Notes: generated by a model not told the origin, from the letters alone. A stretch of 44,818 nucleotides of DNA from Deltaproteobacteria bacterium (GCA_021827495.1 JAKAVN010000012.1:1-44818); one strand, 5' to 3'. Shown: positions 26,164 through 34,063, counted from the stretch's first letter. A program made the numbers and translations.

Positions 26164-27612
26164 ATGGCCAATGAACTGATTCAACCTGACAAGTTCTTCC
26201 TGAGCCGTTTCGGGATGACCGAGGGCGCGCTCGAACGAATCCTGGGCGCCGCCCTGGAGCGCAAGGCGGATTATGCCGATCTTTACTTTGAGTATCGGAG
26301 CGCCGAGGGGCTCAGCCTCGAAGACTCGATTGTCAATCGCACCAGCAAGAGCTTGAGCCACGGCGTTGGCGTGCGGGTGTGCGCCGAAGACCGCACCGGC
26401 TATGCCTACTCGGACGAGGTCACGGTCGACCGGATGCGGCTGGCAGCGGAGGCCGCGCGCGCGATCGCGCACGGCGGCGGTGAAGCTTCTGTCGCGGTAC
26501 AGGTCGGGCGGCAGGTGCCGCGCCATGCGCTCTACGAATTGGAGAGTACGCCGCTGGAGGTCCCGCTGGAGCAGCGCGCGAAGCTGCTCAACGAGATCGA
26601 TCGTGTCGCGCGCGAGTTTGATCCGCGCGTCAAGAGCGTGATGGCGTCGTTCGCGGCCGAGCGCAAAATCGTGATGGTGGTCAACAGCGAGGGGCGAATC
26701 GCGGCCGACGTGCAGCCGCTCTGCCGCCTCAACGTCACCGTGATAGCCGCGGATGACAAGGGCCGCCAGGCCGGCAGCTCGGGCGGCGGCGGGCGCGTGG
26801 AGTGGAGCTTTTTCTTCGAGGACGAGCGATGGCGCGAGCACGCACTGACGGCGGCGCGCCAGGCAATTACCAACCTTGACGCGGTTGACGCGCCGGCGGG
26901 CGAGATGGTGGTGGTGCTGGGGCCGGGATGGCCGGGAATTCTGCTGCACGAGGCCATCGGCCACGGGCTGGAGGGCGACTTCAATCGCAAGGGCACTTCG
27001 GCCTTCTCCGGGCGTATCGGCCAGCGCGTGGCGAGCGAGTTCTGCACGGTGGTCGACGACGGCACGATTCCCAACCGCCGCGGCAGCCTCAATATCGACG
27101 ACGAGGGCACGCCGACTTCGCGCACGGTGCTGATTGAGAAGGGCATCCTGCGCGGCTACCTTCAGGACCGTCTCAACGCGAGGCTGATGAAGATGGCGCC
27201 GACCGGCAACGGGCGCCGCGAGAGCTTCGCGCACGCTCCGATGCCGCGCATGACCAACACTTTCATGCTGCCCGGCGGCTCGACCGCCGAGGAAATCCTT
27301 GGCTCGGTGCGCAACGGACTCTATGCGGTCAGCTTCGGCGGCGGCCAGGTCGATATCACTAACGGAAGATTCGTCTTTTCGGCCTCCGAGGCCTATCTGA
27401 TCGAGGACGGCAAGGTGACCCGCCCGGTAAAGGGCGCGACGCTGATCGGCAACGGTCCCGACGTGCTCACCCGGGTCACGATGGTGGGCAACGATCTCGC
27501 GCTCGACCCCGGCATCGGCACCTGCGGCAAGGACGGCCAGTCGGTGCCGGTCGGGGTCGGGCTGCCGACGATTCGAATCGACGGGATCACCGTCGGTGGC
27601 ACCCGCGCCTGA
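26164..27612 (+). CDS. tldD: TldD-type metallopeptidase
   Basis: TldD and its partner TldE form a heterodimeric zinc protease that degrades small unfolded peptides and, in some hosts, trims peptide natural products such as microcin B17. The HExxxH motif (HEAIGH, residues 262-267) and the downstream C457 are the zinc ligands, so this is the catalytic subunit. The ATG at 26164 follows GGAGATCCCG and gives 482 residues, the usual size. Reading further upstream in the same frame runs into rplQ and adds unrelated sequence. tldE lies 34 bases downstream. No peptide precursor gene is visible nearby. Confidence 0.95.
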   Translation: MANELIQPDKFFLSRFGMTEGALERILGAALERKADYADLYFEYRSAEGLSLEDSIVNRTSKSLSHGVGVRVCAEDRTGYAYSDEVTVDRMRLAAEAARAIAHGGGEASVAVQVGRQVPRHALYELESTPLEVPLEQRAKLLNEIDRVAREFDPRVKSVMASFAAERKIVMVVNSEGRIAADVQPLCRLNVTVIAADDKGRQAGSSGGGGRVEWSFFFEDERWREHALTAARQAITNLDAVDAPAGEMVVVLGPGWPGILLHEAIGHGLEGDFNRKGTSAFSGRIGQRVASEFCTVVDDGTIPNRRGSLNIDDEGTPTSRTVLIEKGILRGYLQDRLNARLMKMAPTGNGRRESFAHAPMPRMTNTFMLPGGSTAEEILGSVRNGLYAVSFGGGQVDITNGRFVFSASEAYLIEDGKVTRPVKGATLIGNGPDVLTRVTMVGNDLALDPGIGTCGKDGQSVPVGVGLPTIRIDGITVGGTRA

Positions 27613-27646
27613 CGCGGGCTTATCGCGGGCGGAGAAATAATCGCCG

Positions 27647-29011
27647 ATGGCATCAGTCGAAGCGGGCGAAGCGGGCGTGGATCTCGCTCAATGGGGGCTG
27701 GAGCAGGCGCGTGCCGCGGGCGCCGGCGCCGCCGAGGTTTTGATCGTGAGCGCCGAGTCGCTCAGCGCCGGCGTGCGCATGGGCGAGGTCGAGAAGCTCA
27801 AGAGTTCGCGCGAGCGGCGGCTCGGCGTGCGGGTCTTCGTGGGACAATCGTCGGCCACGGCGGCGACCGCCGAGTTCGAGCGCAAGGCGCTGGGCGAGTT
27901 CATCGCCGACACGGTGCGCCTGGCGCGCCTGACCGCGCCCGATCAATGGTCGGGGCTGCCCGATCCGGCGCTGCATCCGCGCCACCTGCCCGAACTTGAG
28001 CTCTCCGATCCTTCAAGCGGAATAATCGAAGCCGACCGCGCGCTGGAAATCGCGCGCACGGCCGAGCGCGCCGCGCTCGGCGCCGACCGCAGGATCAAAA
28101 ATTCCGAGGGCGCCGAGTTCGACTCGGGCCGCTATCGCGTGGTTTTCGCCAACAGCCAGGGCTTTGCCGGCGAATACGCGGGGACGACTTACAGCCTCGC
28201 CGTCGCGCCGATCGCCGAAGAGGACGGCGCGATGCAGCCCGGGCATTGGTACACGCAGAACCGCCGCTTCGACGGGCTTGAAGAAGCCGCCTCGGTGGGG
28301 CTGACCGCGGCCAAACGCGCACTTAGAAAGCTCGGCGCGCGCAAGATCAAAACCACGCGCGCGCCGATTGTGTTCGACCCCGAGATGGCGGCGAGCCTGC
28401 TGCGCGCGCTGGCGGGCGCGGCTTCGGGGCCGTCGCTCTATCGCGGCGCGTCGTTCCTGGCCGGCCGGCTGGGTTCGGAAATCGCCAGCTCCGGCGTGAC
28501 GATCATCGACGACGGCACGATACGCGGCGGTCTCGGATCGAAACCGTTCGACGGCGAGGGACTGCCGATTACGCGCAAGAGCGTGGTCGAGGGTGGGGTG
28601 CTCAAGACCTATCTGCTCGACTGCTACTCGGCGCGCCGGCTCGGCCTCGCGCCGACGGGCAACGCCGCGCGCGCGGTCGGCGAGGCGCCCTCGGTCAGCC
28701 CGGCCAATCTTTATCTGCAGCCAGACCGGTATTCACCCGCGGAGATAATCCGCAGCGTCAAGCATGGACTCTATCTCACCGAGCTAATTGGCTTCGGCGT
28801 CAATTCGGTCACCGGCGATTACTCGCGCGGCGCAAGCGGTATGTGGATCGAGGACGGCGAGCTGGCCTATCCGGTGCAGGAGATCACGATCGCCGGCAAC
28901 CTCAAGGAGATGTTCATGTCGATCGAGATGATCGGCAACGACCTGGTGTGGCGATCTTCGACGGCCGCGCCAACGCTCAAGATTGCCGAGATGATGATCG
29001 CGGGCGAATGA
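27647..29011 (+). CDS. tldE: TldE/PmbA-type partner subunit
   Basis: 454 residues of the PmbA/TldE family. This subunit lacks the HExxxH zinc site and acts as partner of TldD. Recognisable features are SRERRLGVRVFVGQSSATAA near the N-terminus and, near the end, ELIGFGVNSVTGDYSRGASG followed by MWIEDGELAYPVQEITIAGN. At the position matching the TldD active site it has FDPEMAASLLRAL in place of a histidine motif. The ATG at 27647 follows a GGCGGAGAAATAAT element. The 34-base spacing to tldD indicates one operon. The alternative symbol is pmbA. Confidence 0.94.
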   Translation: MASVEAGEAGVDLAQWGLEQARAAGAGAAEVLIVSAESLSAGVRMGEVEKLKSSRERRLGVRVFVGQSSATAATAEFERKALGEFIADTVRLARLTAPDQWSGLPDPALHPRHLPELELSDPSSGIIEADRALEIARTAERAALGADRRIKNSEGAEFDSGRYRVVFANSQGFAGEYAGTTYSLAVAPIAEEDGAMQPGHWYTQNRRFDGLEEAASVGLTAAKRALRKLGARKIKTTRAPIVFDPEMAASLLRALAGAASGPSLYRGASFLAGRLGSEIASSGVTIIDDGTIRGGLGSKPFDGEGLPITRKSVVEGGVLKTYLLDCYSARRLGLAPTGNAARAVGEAPSVSPANLYLQPDRYSPAEIIRSVKHGLYLTELIGFGVNSVTGDYSRGASGMWIEDGELAYPVQEITIAGNLKEMFMSIEMIGNDLVWRSSTAAPTLKIAEMMIAGE

Positions 29012-29362
29012 GTCCCGCGAGGCGGCGGCCGCCGCGCGATCGCGAGAGGGACGAGAAGCGCGAGGCCGGTTTACCTCGGCTATAGGTCACCGATGGGTAC
29101 GGCCAGCCCCATCGCAGACGACCTTCGGTAAATTGCAGTAAATTGGCGCTGGCTGGCCCGTCCCGCGGCTGGACGAAAAACACTGACCGTCCCCTCCGAC
29201 CGTTCCCCGCGCGGCCACGCCGCGCCTCGAACAGCAAGCCGATTGCGGCCAATCTCGCCGCCATCCGAAAAACTGGTTCCGCAACGGGTCGATGTCGCGC
29301 GCCGCGACAAGGCTCAAATCCCACGTCGCCCCCGATGCGCTTCGAGACGAAATCCATGGCTT
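29012..29362. other. Non-coding gap after tldE
   Basis: About 350 bases in which I find no gene with family resemblance. A 7-bp perfect hairpin (CGATGGG with CCCATCG, about 29091-29114) lies 80 bases after tldE and could be a weak 3' end structure, but no T tract follows. Open frames on the minus strand here have no recognisable content. Confidence 0.6.
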
Positions 29363-29494
29363 CTAGTGACGTGTCTCGTAAGATTCTGTAGCAAGGCGGA
29401 CGGATTCTCCTCCGGGTTTCGCTTAAGGAGCGCGGCGTTTCGCCAGTTTAAGGTCTTCTCGTTCGCTCCAGATATTTGCGAGCGACGACACTAG
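29363..29494. mobile_element. MITE-like element, copy A (CTAG-bounded, 132 bp)
   Basis: The segment starts with CTAGTGACGTGTCTCG and ends with CGACGACACTAG. Its terminal 22 bases form an imperfect inverted repeat (about 15 of 22). Its right end matches the right end of the element at 39769-39898 in about 18 of 22 positions, and the length (132 bp) is almost the same as that element (130 bp). It codes for nothing. CTAG at both borders is compatible with the TA or CTAG target preference of IS630-type transposases, but the parent is not present. Confidence 0.55.
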
Positions 29495-29566
29495 CACCAC
29501 GATTTTTTCGTGGCGCTCAGCGGGCGGGCGAGGGTAAATTGGCCCATGATTCTGAAGGAGCTGAAA

Positions 29567-30370
29567 ATGGACTACGAAACGATCCGATACTCGGTCGAGG
29601 ACCAGGTGGCCCTTCTGACCTACGACCGGCCCGCTCAGCGCAACGCGATCAACCGCCGGATGAACTCGGAGCTCCAGCACGCCTGGCAGCGCTTTCGGGA
29701 CGACGACGATGCGTTCGTACTGGTCATGACGGGAGCCGGAGAGGCCTTCTGCGCCGGCTGGGATCTCGCGGATGCCGCCGAGTGGCCACGCGAGGATTGG
29801 GATACTTACCGCAGGAACCTTCACAGCCTCGCCGGCGTATGTGGGTATACGCGCAAGGTGGACGTGTTCAAGCCCGTCATCGCGGCGGTGAACGGCTACG
29901 CGGTAGCGGCGGGCCTCGAGACCGCGCTGCTTGCCGACATCCGGATCGTTGCGGAGAGCGCCGTCTTCGGCGCCTTCGAGCGCCGCTGGAACATCGTTGC
30001 AGGAGACGGCCTGACCGTGCGCCTGCCGCTGGTGATCGGGTTCGGGCGCGCCATGGAACTCATCATCACGGGCCGGTCGGTCAGCGCCGAGGACGCGCTG
30101 CGCATCGGTCTGGCCAACGAGGTCGTGCCGCGAGAGCAGGTTCTCCCGCGCGCCCTTGAACTCGCGCGCGAGATCGCGAAGCTGCCGCAGGGAGCTATTC
30201 GCACTGACAAGGAAACGGTGATGCGCAATGTCGGCCGCACGCTCGAGGAGCAGCTGCGCAACGAGGCCGAGGCCGTTCTCTCGATGTGGCTCCGCAGGGA
30301 CTCGCATGCGATCGGAGCCCGCTCGTTCAAGGAGCGGCGAAAGCCCGAGTGGCCGAACCGCGGTCTCTGA
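29567..30370 (+). CDS. Enoyl-CoA hydratase/isomerase (crotonase) family protein
   Basis: A 267-residue crotonase-fold protein acting on a CoA thioester; the exact substrate cannot be told. The oxyanion-hole segments are GAGEAFCAGWDLADAA and NGYAVAAGLETALLADIRI, which lacks the usual double glycine but keeps the ADI(R) helix start. FGAFERRWNIVAGDGLTVRLP provides the region of the acidic catalytic residues. The ATG at 29567 follows GAAGGAGCTGAAA. It is isolated: no other beta-oxidation gene is next to it. It could be a carnitinyl-CoA or other short-chain acyl-CoA hydratase. A MITE-like element ends 72 bases upstream. Confidence 0.88.
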   Translation: MDYETIRYSVEDQVALLTYDRPAQRNAINRRMNSELQHAWQRFRDDDDAFVLVMTGAGEAFCAGWDLADAAEWPREDWDTYRRNLHSLAGVCGYTRKVDVFKPVIAAVNGYAVAAGLETALLADIRIVAESAVFGAFERRWNIVAGDGLTVRLPLVIGFGRAMELIITGRSVSAEDALRIGLANEVVPREQVLPRALELAREIAKLPQGAIRTDKETVMRNVGRTLEEQLRNEAEAVLSMWLRRDSHAIGARSFKERRKPEWPNRGL

Positions 30371-30420
30371 CTTCAGTCGGGCGCTGGCGCGCGACCGTTG
30401 CGCGGGTCATGCCAGGGCTT

Positions 30421-30735
30421 TTAGGCGGCTTGTGCGCGGCGAGCGCGGCCGGCGCTGGCAATTCGAAGCTGGACGCGCATGCCTGCTCGCGCGAGCATGT
30501 TGACGAGCGTGTCGAGGCTGAACAGGTCGATCTTGCCGCGCATAAGATCGCTTACCCGTGGCTGGGTGACTCCAAGGAGATTCGCTGCCGAGCGCTGGGT
30601 CAGTTTGCGCGCCTGGATGAGACGCCTGACTTCCACCATCAACTCCGCGCAAAGCCGCAAGCTCTCAGCCTCCTGCGCTCCGAAGCCCAGGTCTCGGAAC
30701 ACGTTCCCGGTAGACTGTTGAACCTTCATCGTCAT
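30421..30735 (-). CDS. HigA/XRE-type antitoxin-like regulator
   Basis: A 104-residue helix-turn-helix protein of the XRE group that is usually paired with a Gp49/HigB-type RNase toxin. EAESLRLCAELMVEVRRLI is followed by the HTH LTQRSAANLLGVTQPRVSDL and the typical RGKIDLFSLDTLVNMLARAG. In such modules the toxin gene comes first and overlaps by ATGA. That is what is seen here, except that only the toxin tail remains. A second ATG two codons in is an alternative start. It may now be an orphan regulator. Confidence 0.85.
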   Translation of the reverse strand: MTMKVQQSTGNVFRDLGFGAQEAESLRLCAELMVEVRRLIQARKLTQRSAANLLGVTQPRVSDLMRGKIDLFSLDTLVNMLARAGMRVQLRIASAGRARRAQAA

Positions 30736-30821
30736 GTCTTTTTTCTGCCCCGCGGTCTCTGGAGCAGCTCGCTCAATCGCGATTTGGCCAGCTCCAAATC
30801 ATACCTGGCTGGCTGACAAAT
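30732..30821 (-). pseudogene. Truncated tail of a HigB/Gp49-like toxin
   Basis: On the minus strand, immediately upstream of the XRE gene, a frame reads ARYDLELAKSRLSELLQRP and ends in TGA overlapping the antitoxin ATG as ATGA. The pattern resembles the C-terminal helix of Gp49-like toxins, in which a (K/R)xIxLAxxRxxxxL pattern is common. The frame is closed by a stop just upstream (near 30835), where a palindromic repeat begins, and there is no start codon. The toxin has therefore lost its catalytic part. Confidence 0.55.
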
Positions 30822-30836
30822 GGACCCTCACCCTCA

Positions 30837-30865
30837 CCCTCTCCCACATACGATGTGGGCGAGGG
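30837..30865. repeat. Palindromic repeat (CCCTC...GAGGG type)
   Basis: A 13-bp stem (30837-30849 with 30853-30865, one G-T pair) around an ACG loop, preceded by ACCCTCACCCTC. The same CCTCTCC/GGAGAGG theme appears at 34217-34273. It lies exactly where the toxin remnant stops. Confidence 0.7.
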
Positions 30866-30954
30866 CAAAAAATGCGCTGCGAACCAGTTACAGTTAACGT
30901 GACCCCGCATCCGACGGCCGGACGGACACGTTGAGCGGCTGAAATTTACGGGCT

Positions 30955-31121
30955 GCGCCGATAGCAACGGGTTCAGGCGCGCGCGAACAGCGAACGGACC
31001 AGGCGCAGCAGGTAGCGCCAGAAATTCAGAAAAACCCCTGGCGCGCGACCATGCCGGCGGTCTCAGCCTTGAGCTCGGCCTCGGCGGCGGCGAAGAACTG
31101 ACCGGTCATCATCCTGGCCGC
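30955..31121. repeat. Duplicated 3' fragment of the CoxG-like gene (direct repeat, copy 1)
   Basis: These 167 bases match 35635-35802 with about six differences, in the same orientation. The matching part of copy 2 is the C-terminal coding end of the CoxG-like gene. In copy 1 a run of six A is shortened to five, which breaks the frame, and there is no N-terminal part, so it is a gene fragment. Confidence 0.9.
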
Positions 31122-31141
31122 ACCTTGGTCCGCGGGTCATG

Positions 31142-31271
31142 CTAGGGAACCTCTGCACAAGGCAGGTCGTCATTCTGAACGGAGTCCGCGCAGTGAAGAA
31201 TCCCGGGATTCTTCGCTGCGCTCAGGATGACAGGCTCTTGGATGCAACTTATTAATGGGACGCCACCCTAG
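31142..31271. mobile_element. Possible degenerate MITE-like element (130 bp)
   Basis: A 130-base segment between two CTAG sites. Its right end (TTAATGGGACGCCACCCTAG) resembles the right end of the element at 39895-40016 (GGGACGCCACACTAG) in 14 of the last 15 positions. Its left end, CTAGGGAACCTCTGCACAAG, does not match the other copies and looks like a different IS end. The centre is a palindromic repeat (31169-31231). Confidence 0.3.
31169..31231. repeat. Large interspersed palindrome (GTCATCCTGA type)
   Basis: Imperfect palindrome running from GTCATTCTGAACGG to GCTCAGGATGAC with a perfect central AAGAATCCCGGGATTCTT. Left and right arms match with a 7-base bulge. A related half copy occurs at about 35528-35562. 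REP-like elements of this kind are interspersed in many genomes. Confidence 0.75.
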
Positions 31272-31711
31272 GCGAGTTCGATTACGGCCGCATGCAGGAA
31301 ACGGCTGAACAGCGCGCCGGTCGAGTCCAGCGCCACGTCGTAGAGCGACGGCGTGCGGTCAGGCACGAACATTTGATGGCCTTCGTCGAGGAAGGCGTAG
31401 AGCATGCACAGTCCTAAGGCGAGGTAAGGCCGCTCACGCATCGGTCCGCTCGCCAGCAGCCAGAACAGGATCGCGTAGTTGGTGAAGTGCGCGCTCTTGC
31501 GCACGAAATCATGGCCCAGCGAGATCGTTGCCGCCGAGGCTCCCGGCATCAGGAAGCGCAGGATCGGATCGACAATTTTCGACGTGTTCTCAGCCGAGAA
31601 ATACGAAGTCGAAAGGACGAAGATAACGATCGCCCAAGTCAGCACCGGCAGCCATTTGACCAGCGGCCGTTCGATGGATTCTCCTGACTTTACCGCTACC
31701 GCGCCGCTCAT
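31268..31711 (-). CDS. VanZ-like family membrane protein
   Basis: A 147-residue membrane protein of the VanZ-like family, named after a teicoplanin-resistance accessory protein; the general role is not settled. The first membrane segment is LPVLTWAIVIFVLSTSYF. The family core follows: HDFVRKSAHFTNYAILFWLL and ALGLCMLYAFLDEGHQMFVP, then RTPSLYDVALDSTGALF. The ATG at 31711 is preferred, with AAGGA seven bases upstream. Longer readings reach 31858 without an obvious site. zwf is divergently transcribed 169 bases away. There are no glycopeptide-resistance genes around it. Confidence 0.82.
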   Translation of the reverse strand: MSGAVAVKSGESIERPLVKWLPVLTWAIVIFVLSTSYFSAENTSKIVDPILRFLMPGASAATISLGHDFVRKSAHFTNYAILFWLLASGPMRERPYLALGLCMLYAFLDEGHQMFVPDRTPSLYDVALDSTGALFSRFLHAAVIELA

Positions 31712-31880
31712 GCCCTGATCCTTGCCATAAAAATAATCTCCCTGCGAAAGCGGGACGGCCACACCCCTGCGATGCGCCATTTTGTTGCGCCGCCACTCAA
31801 GGCTAGCATGGGTTGATGGAGGGGTTAAACGGGGAGAATTGGCGGCGCGCTTCGTCATTGATGAAAGGAATTAACCGCCG

Positions 31881-33398
31881 ATGAACCAGGTTTGGACCAT
31901 TGCGGAAACGCATCCCGTGCCGCCCTGCACGATCGTAATCTTCGGCGCCTCGGGCGACCTGGCGGCGCGCAAGCTGCTGCCCGCGCTCTACAACCTGGAA
32001 CATTGCGGCCAGGAGGCAATCCCGCCCAAGAGCGCAATCCTGGGCTTCGCGCGCCGCGAAATGTCGCTCGAGGCATTTCGCACCAAGGCGCGCGAGGCGG
32101 CCACGCGCTTCTCGCGCCTGCAAATCGACGAGGAACGCTGGGGCCGTTTCGCCCGGAGCCTCGATTACCTCTCGGGGCTGGACCGTCCCGACGGCTTCGC
32201 GCGCCTGAAGGGCCGCTTGGAGGAAATCGAGCAAGCGCGCGGCCTGCCGCCCAACCGCATCTTCTACCTCGCGCTGCCGCCCGAGGCGATCGCCGAGGCG
32301 GTCGAAAAACTTTACGGCGCCGGCCTTATCGCGCCGCCCCAAGCGCCCTACTTCAGCCGCATCGTGGTCGAGAAGCCGATCGGCCACGACCTGCATAGCG
32401 CGCTGCAAATCACCAACACGATACGCCAGTACTTCGACGAGACCCAGGTCTTCCGCATCGATCATTACCTTGGCAAGGAGACCGTGCAAAATCTGATGGT
32501 GCTGCGTTTCGCCAACAGCATCTTTGAGGATTTCTGGAACAACAAGCGCATCGATCATGTCCAGATAACCGTCTCCGAGGAGGAGGGGCTGGGCTCGCGC
32601 GCGATGTACTACGACGGGGCCGGCGCGCTGCGCGACATGGTGCAGAACCACATGCTGCAGGTGCTGGCGCTGACCGCGATGGAGCCGCCGGTGTCGCTGG
32701 CGGCCGGCGCGGTGCGCGACGCCAAGGTCAACGTCATCCGCTCGCTGCGGCCCATCGGCCCCGGTGACGCGCGCAAGCTCGTGGTGCGCGGCCAGTACGC
32801 CGCGGGCGAGCTCGGTGGCCAGCGGGTGCCCGGCTATCTCCAGGAAGAGGGCATCGGCGAGACCTCGCGCACGGAAACCTTCGTCGCGCTGAAGGCCCGG
32901 ATCGACAACTGGCGATGGTCGGGGGTGCCGTTCTACCTGCGCACGGGCAAGCGTCTGCCGCGGCGCGCGAGCGCGATTTTCGTGCAGTTCAAGCGGGTCC
33001 CGGAGATCCTGTTCAACCGCCGCGTCGCGTTGCCGCCCGGCGTGCTGGCGATTCGCCTCCAGCCCGACGAAGGCTCCTCGCTCGAAGTGCTGGCCAAGCG
33101 GCCCGGCCTCGACCTCTCGATCCAGCCGGTGCGGATGAACCTCCAGTACTCGGCGGAGTTCGACGGCGCCTCGCCCGACGCCTACGAGCGGCTGCTGCTC
33201 GACGTGATGGCGGGCGACCATACGCTGTTCCTCGGCGCGAGGTTCGTCCACCGCTCGTGGGAGTTCGTGCAGGGCATTCTCGATCAGTGGCAGGACGACC
33301 CCGCGATGCCGCTGGCGCCTTACGCGGCCGGAACATGGGGTCCCAAGGCGGCCGACGAGCTGATTCGGGCCGACGGCCGGGAATGGTTCACGCCGTAA
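31881..33398 (+). CDS. zwf: Glucose-6-phosphate 1-dehydrogenase
   Basis: Oxidises glucose 6-phosphate to 6-phosphogluconolactone with NAD(P)+, the entry step of the oxidative pentose phosphate and Entner-Doudoroff pathways. It has 505 residues, the usual length. The dinucleotide fold starts IVIFGASGDLAARKLLP (residues 18-34). The substrate-site signature RIDHYLGKE is at 192-200 and the likely catalytic histidine is H257 (QNHMLQ). The C-terminal domain ends TWGPKAADELI. No pgl, gnd, edd or tal is next to it, so it stands alone between the VanZ-like gene and a toxin-antitoxin pair. Confidence 0.97.
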   Translation: MNQVWTIAETHPVPPCTIVIFGASGDLAARKLLPALYNLEHCGQEAIPPKSAILGFARREMSLEAFRTKAREAATRFSRLQIDEERWGRFARSLDYLSGLDRPDGFARLKGRLEEIEQARGLPPNRIFYLALPPEAIAEAVEKLYGAGLIAPPQAPYFSRIVVEKPIGHDLHSALQITNTIRQYFDETQVFRIDHYLGKETVQNLMVLRFANSIFEDFWNNKRIDHVQITVSEEEGLGSRAMYYDGAGALRDMVQNHMLQVLALTAMEPPVSLAAGAVRDAKVNVIRSLRPIGPGDARKLVVRGQYAAGELGGQRVPGYLQEEGIGETSRTETFVALKARIDNWRWSGVPFYLRTGKRLPRRASAIFVQFKRVPEILFNRRVALPPGVLAIRLQPDEGSSLEVLAKRPGLDLSIQPVRMNLQYSAEFDGASPDAYERLLLDVMAGDHTLFLGARFVHRSWEFVQGILDQWQDDPAMPLAPYAAGTWGPKAADELIRADGREWFTP

Positions 33399-33432
33399 GA
33401 GAAAGGCGTCTGCCGTCCGGCAGTCGAATTTG

Positions 33433-33455
33433 GTATTAGTGTAAGGAGGTAATAC
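33433..33455 (+). promoter_or_regulatory. Palindromic operator candidate over the MazE ribosome-binding site
   Basis: GTATTA (33433-33438) and TAATAC (33450-33455) form an inverted repeat around GTGTAAGGAGG, so the strong Shine-Dalgarno lies inside it. Autorepression by the AbrB/MazE-type antitoxin through such a site is usual in these modules; this particular site is inferred. Confidence 0.45.
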
Positions 33456-33456
33456 T

Positions 33457-33726
33457 GTGAAGGGCAATAGGATGGTTTCCCGTTCGAGCACCGTTCGTCT
33501 GGCGATCAGCCGGCTGACCAGCAAGGGCCAGGCAACCATACCGGCGCCGGTGCGCGCGAAGCTTAATCTAAAGCCGGGCGATTCTGTGGTTTTCGAGGAA
33601 TCGAAGACGGGCGCGGTATGTGTTCGCAGAGCCGAGCCGCTCGATATCGCGTTCTTATCGGCGCTTGAAGGAACCCTATCCGAGTGGAATTCGGAAAACG
33701 ACGACAAGGCTTACGGTGATCTGTAA
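33457..33726 (+). CDS. AbrB/MazE-type antitoxin
   Basis: An 89-residue swapped-hairpin AbrB protein. The DNA-binding part reads ISRLTSKGQATIPAPVRAKL followed by NLKPGDSVVFEE. The C-terminal 30 residues (AFLSALEGTLSEWNSENDDK) are the toxin-neutralising tail. The GTG at 33457 has TAAGGAGGT at optimal spacing. The last 11 bases overlap the downstream toxin gene, a standard toxin-antitoxin layout with the antitoxin first. Confidence 0.88.
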   Translation: MKGNRMVSRSSTVRLAISRLTSKGQATIPAPVRAKLNLKPGDSVVFEESKTGAVCVRRAEPLDIAFLSALEGTLSEWNSENDDKAYGDL

Positions 33727-34063
33727 GCAGTACGACGTCGTTGTAGTACCTTTTCCCTTCACCGACCGCCGGGCAAGCAAACGTCGGCCCGCGGTTGCCC
33801 TATCCACCGAGAAATTCAGCGCCGAGGATGGTCATACGGTCCTGGCGATGATTACCAGCGCTAAGAATCCACCTTGGCCGTCCGACGTGATTATCGATTC
33901 CGGGCATGCGGGACTCCGCGCACCTTCGAAGGTTCGGATGAAGCTTTTCACTTTGGACAACCGGGTGATCCTGCGGAGGGTCGGAAGTCTTCACGACGTT
34001 GACCGAGGAGCGGTCGCGCAGGCTATGACACAACTGCTCGGCGCAGTCAGGTTACAGATTTAG
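33716..34063 (+). CDS. MazF/PemK-type mRNA interferase toxin
   Basis: A 115-residue toxin of the MazF/PemK superfamily, endoribonucleases that cut mRNA. The GTG at 33716 overlaps the antitoxin by 11 bases and gives MICKQYDVVVVPFPFTDRRA, then SKRRPAVALSTEKFS, the signature beginning (DVVxVPFPFTD, RPAVALS). The later ITSAKNPPWPSDVII contains the conserved TS. The frame is intact and full length, so the module is probably active. A longer upstream reading from 33620 lies inside the antitoxin gene and is not used. Confidence 0.88.
   Translation: MICKQYDVVVVPFPFTDRRASKRRPAVALSTEKFSAEDGHTVLAMITSAKNPPWPSDVIIDSGHAGLRAPSKVRMKLFTLDNRVILRRVGSLHDVDRGAVAQAMTQLLGAVRLQI

Noticed and set aside
28977-29357. 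Open frame of 126 codons on the minus strand in the gap after tldE
   Set aside because: No motif, no ribosome-binding site, and it overlaps the end of tldE. Probably chance in high-GC DNA.
31268-31711. Glycopeptide-resistance cluster suggested by the VanZ-like protein
   Set aside because: No vanHAX, vanY or two-component genes are nearby, and VanZ-like membrane proteins are widespread without resistance.
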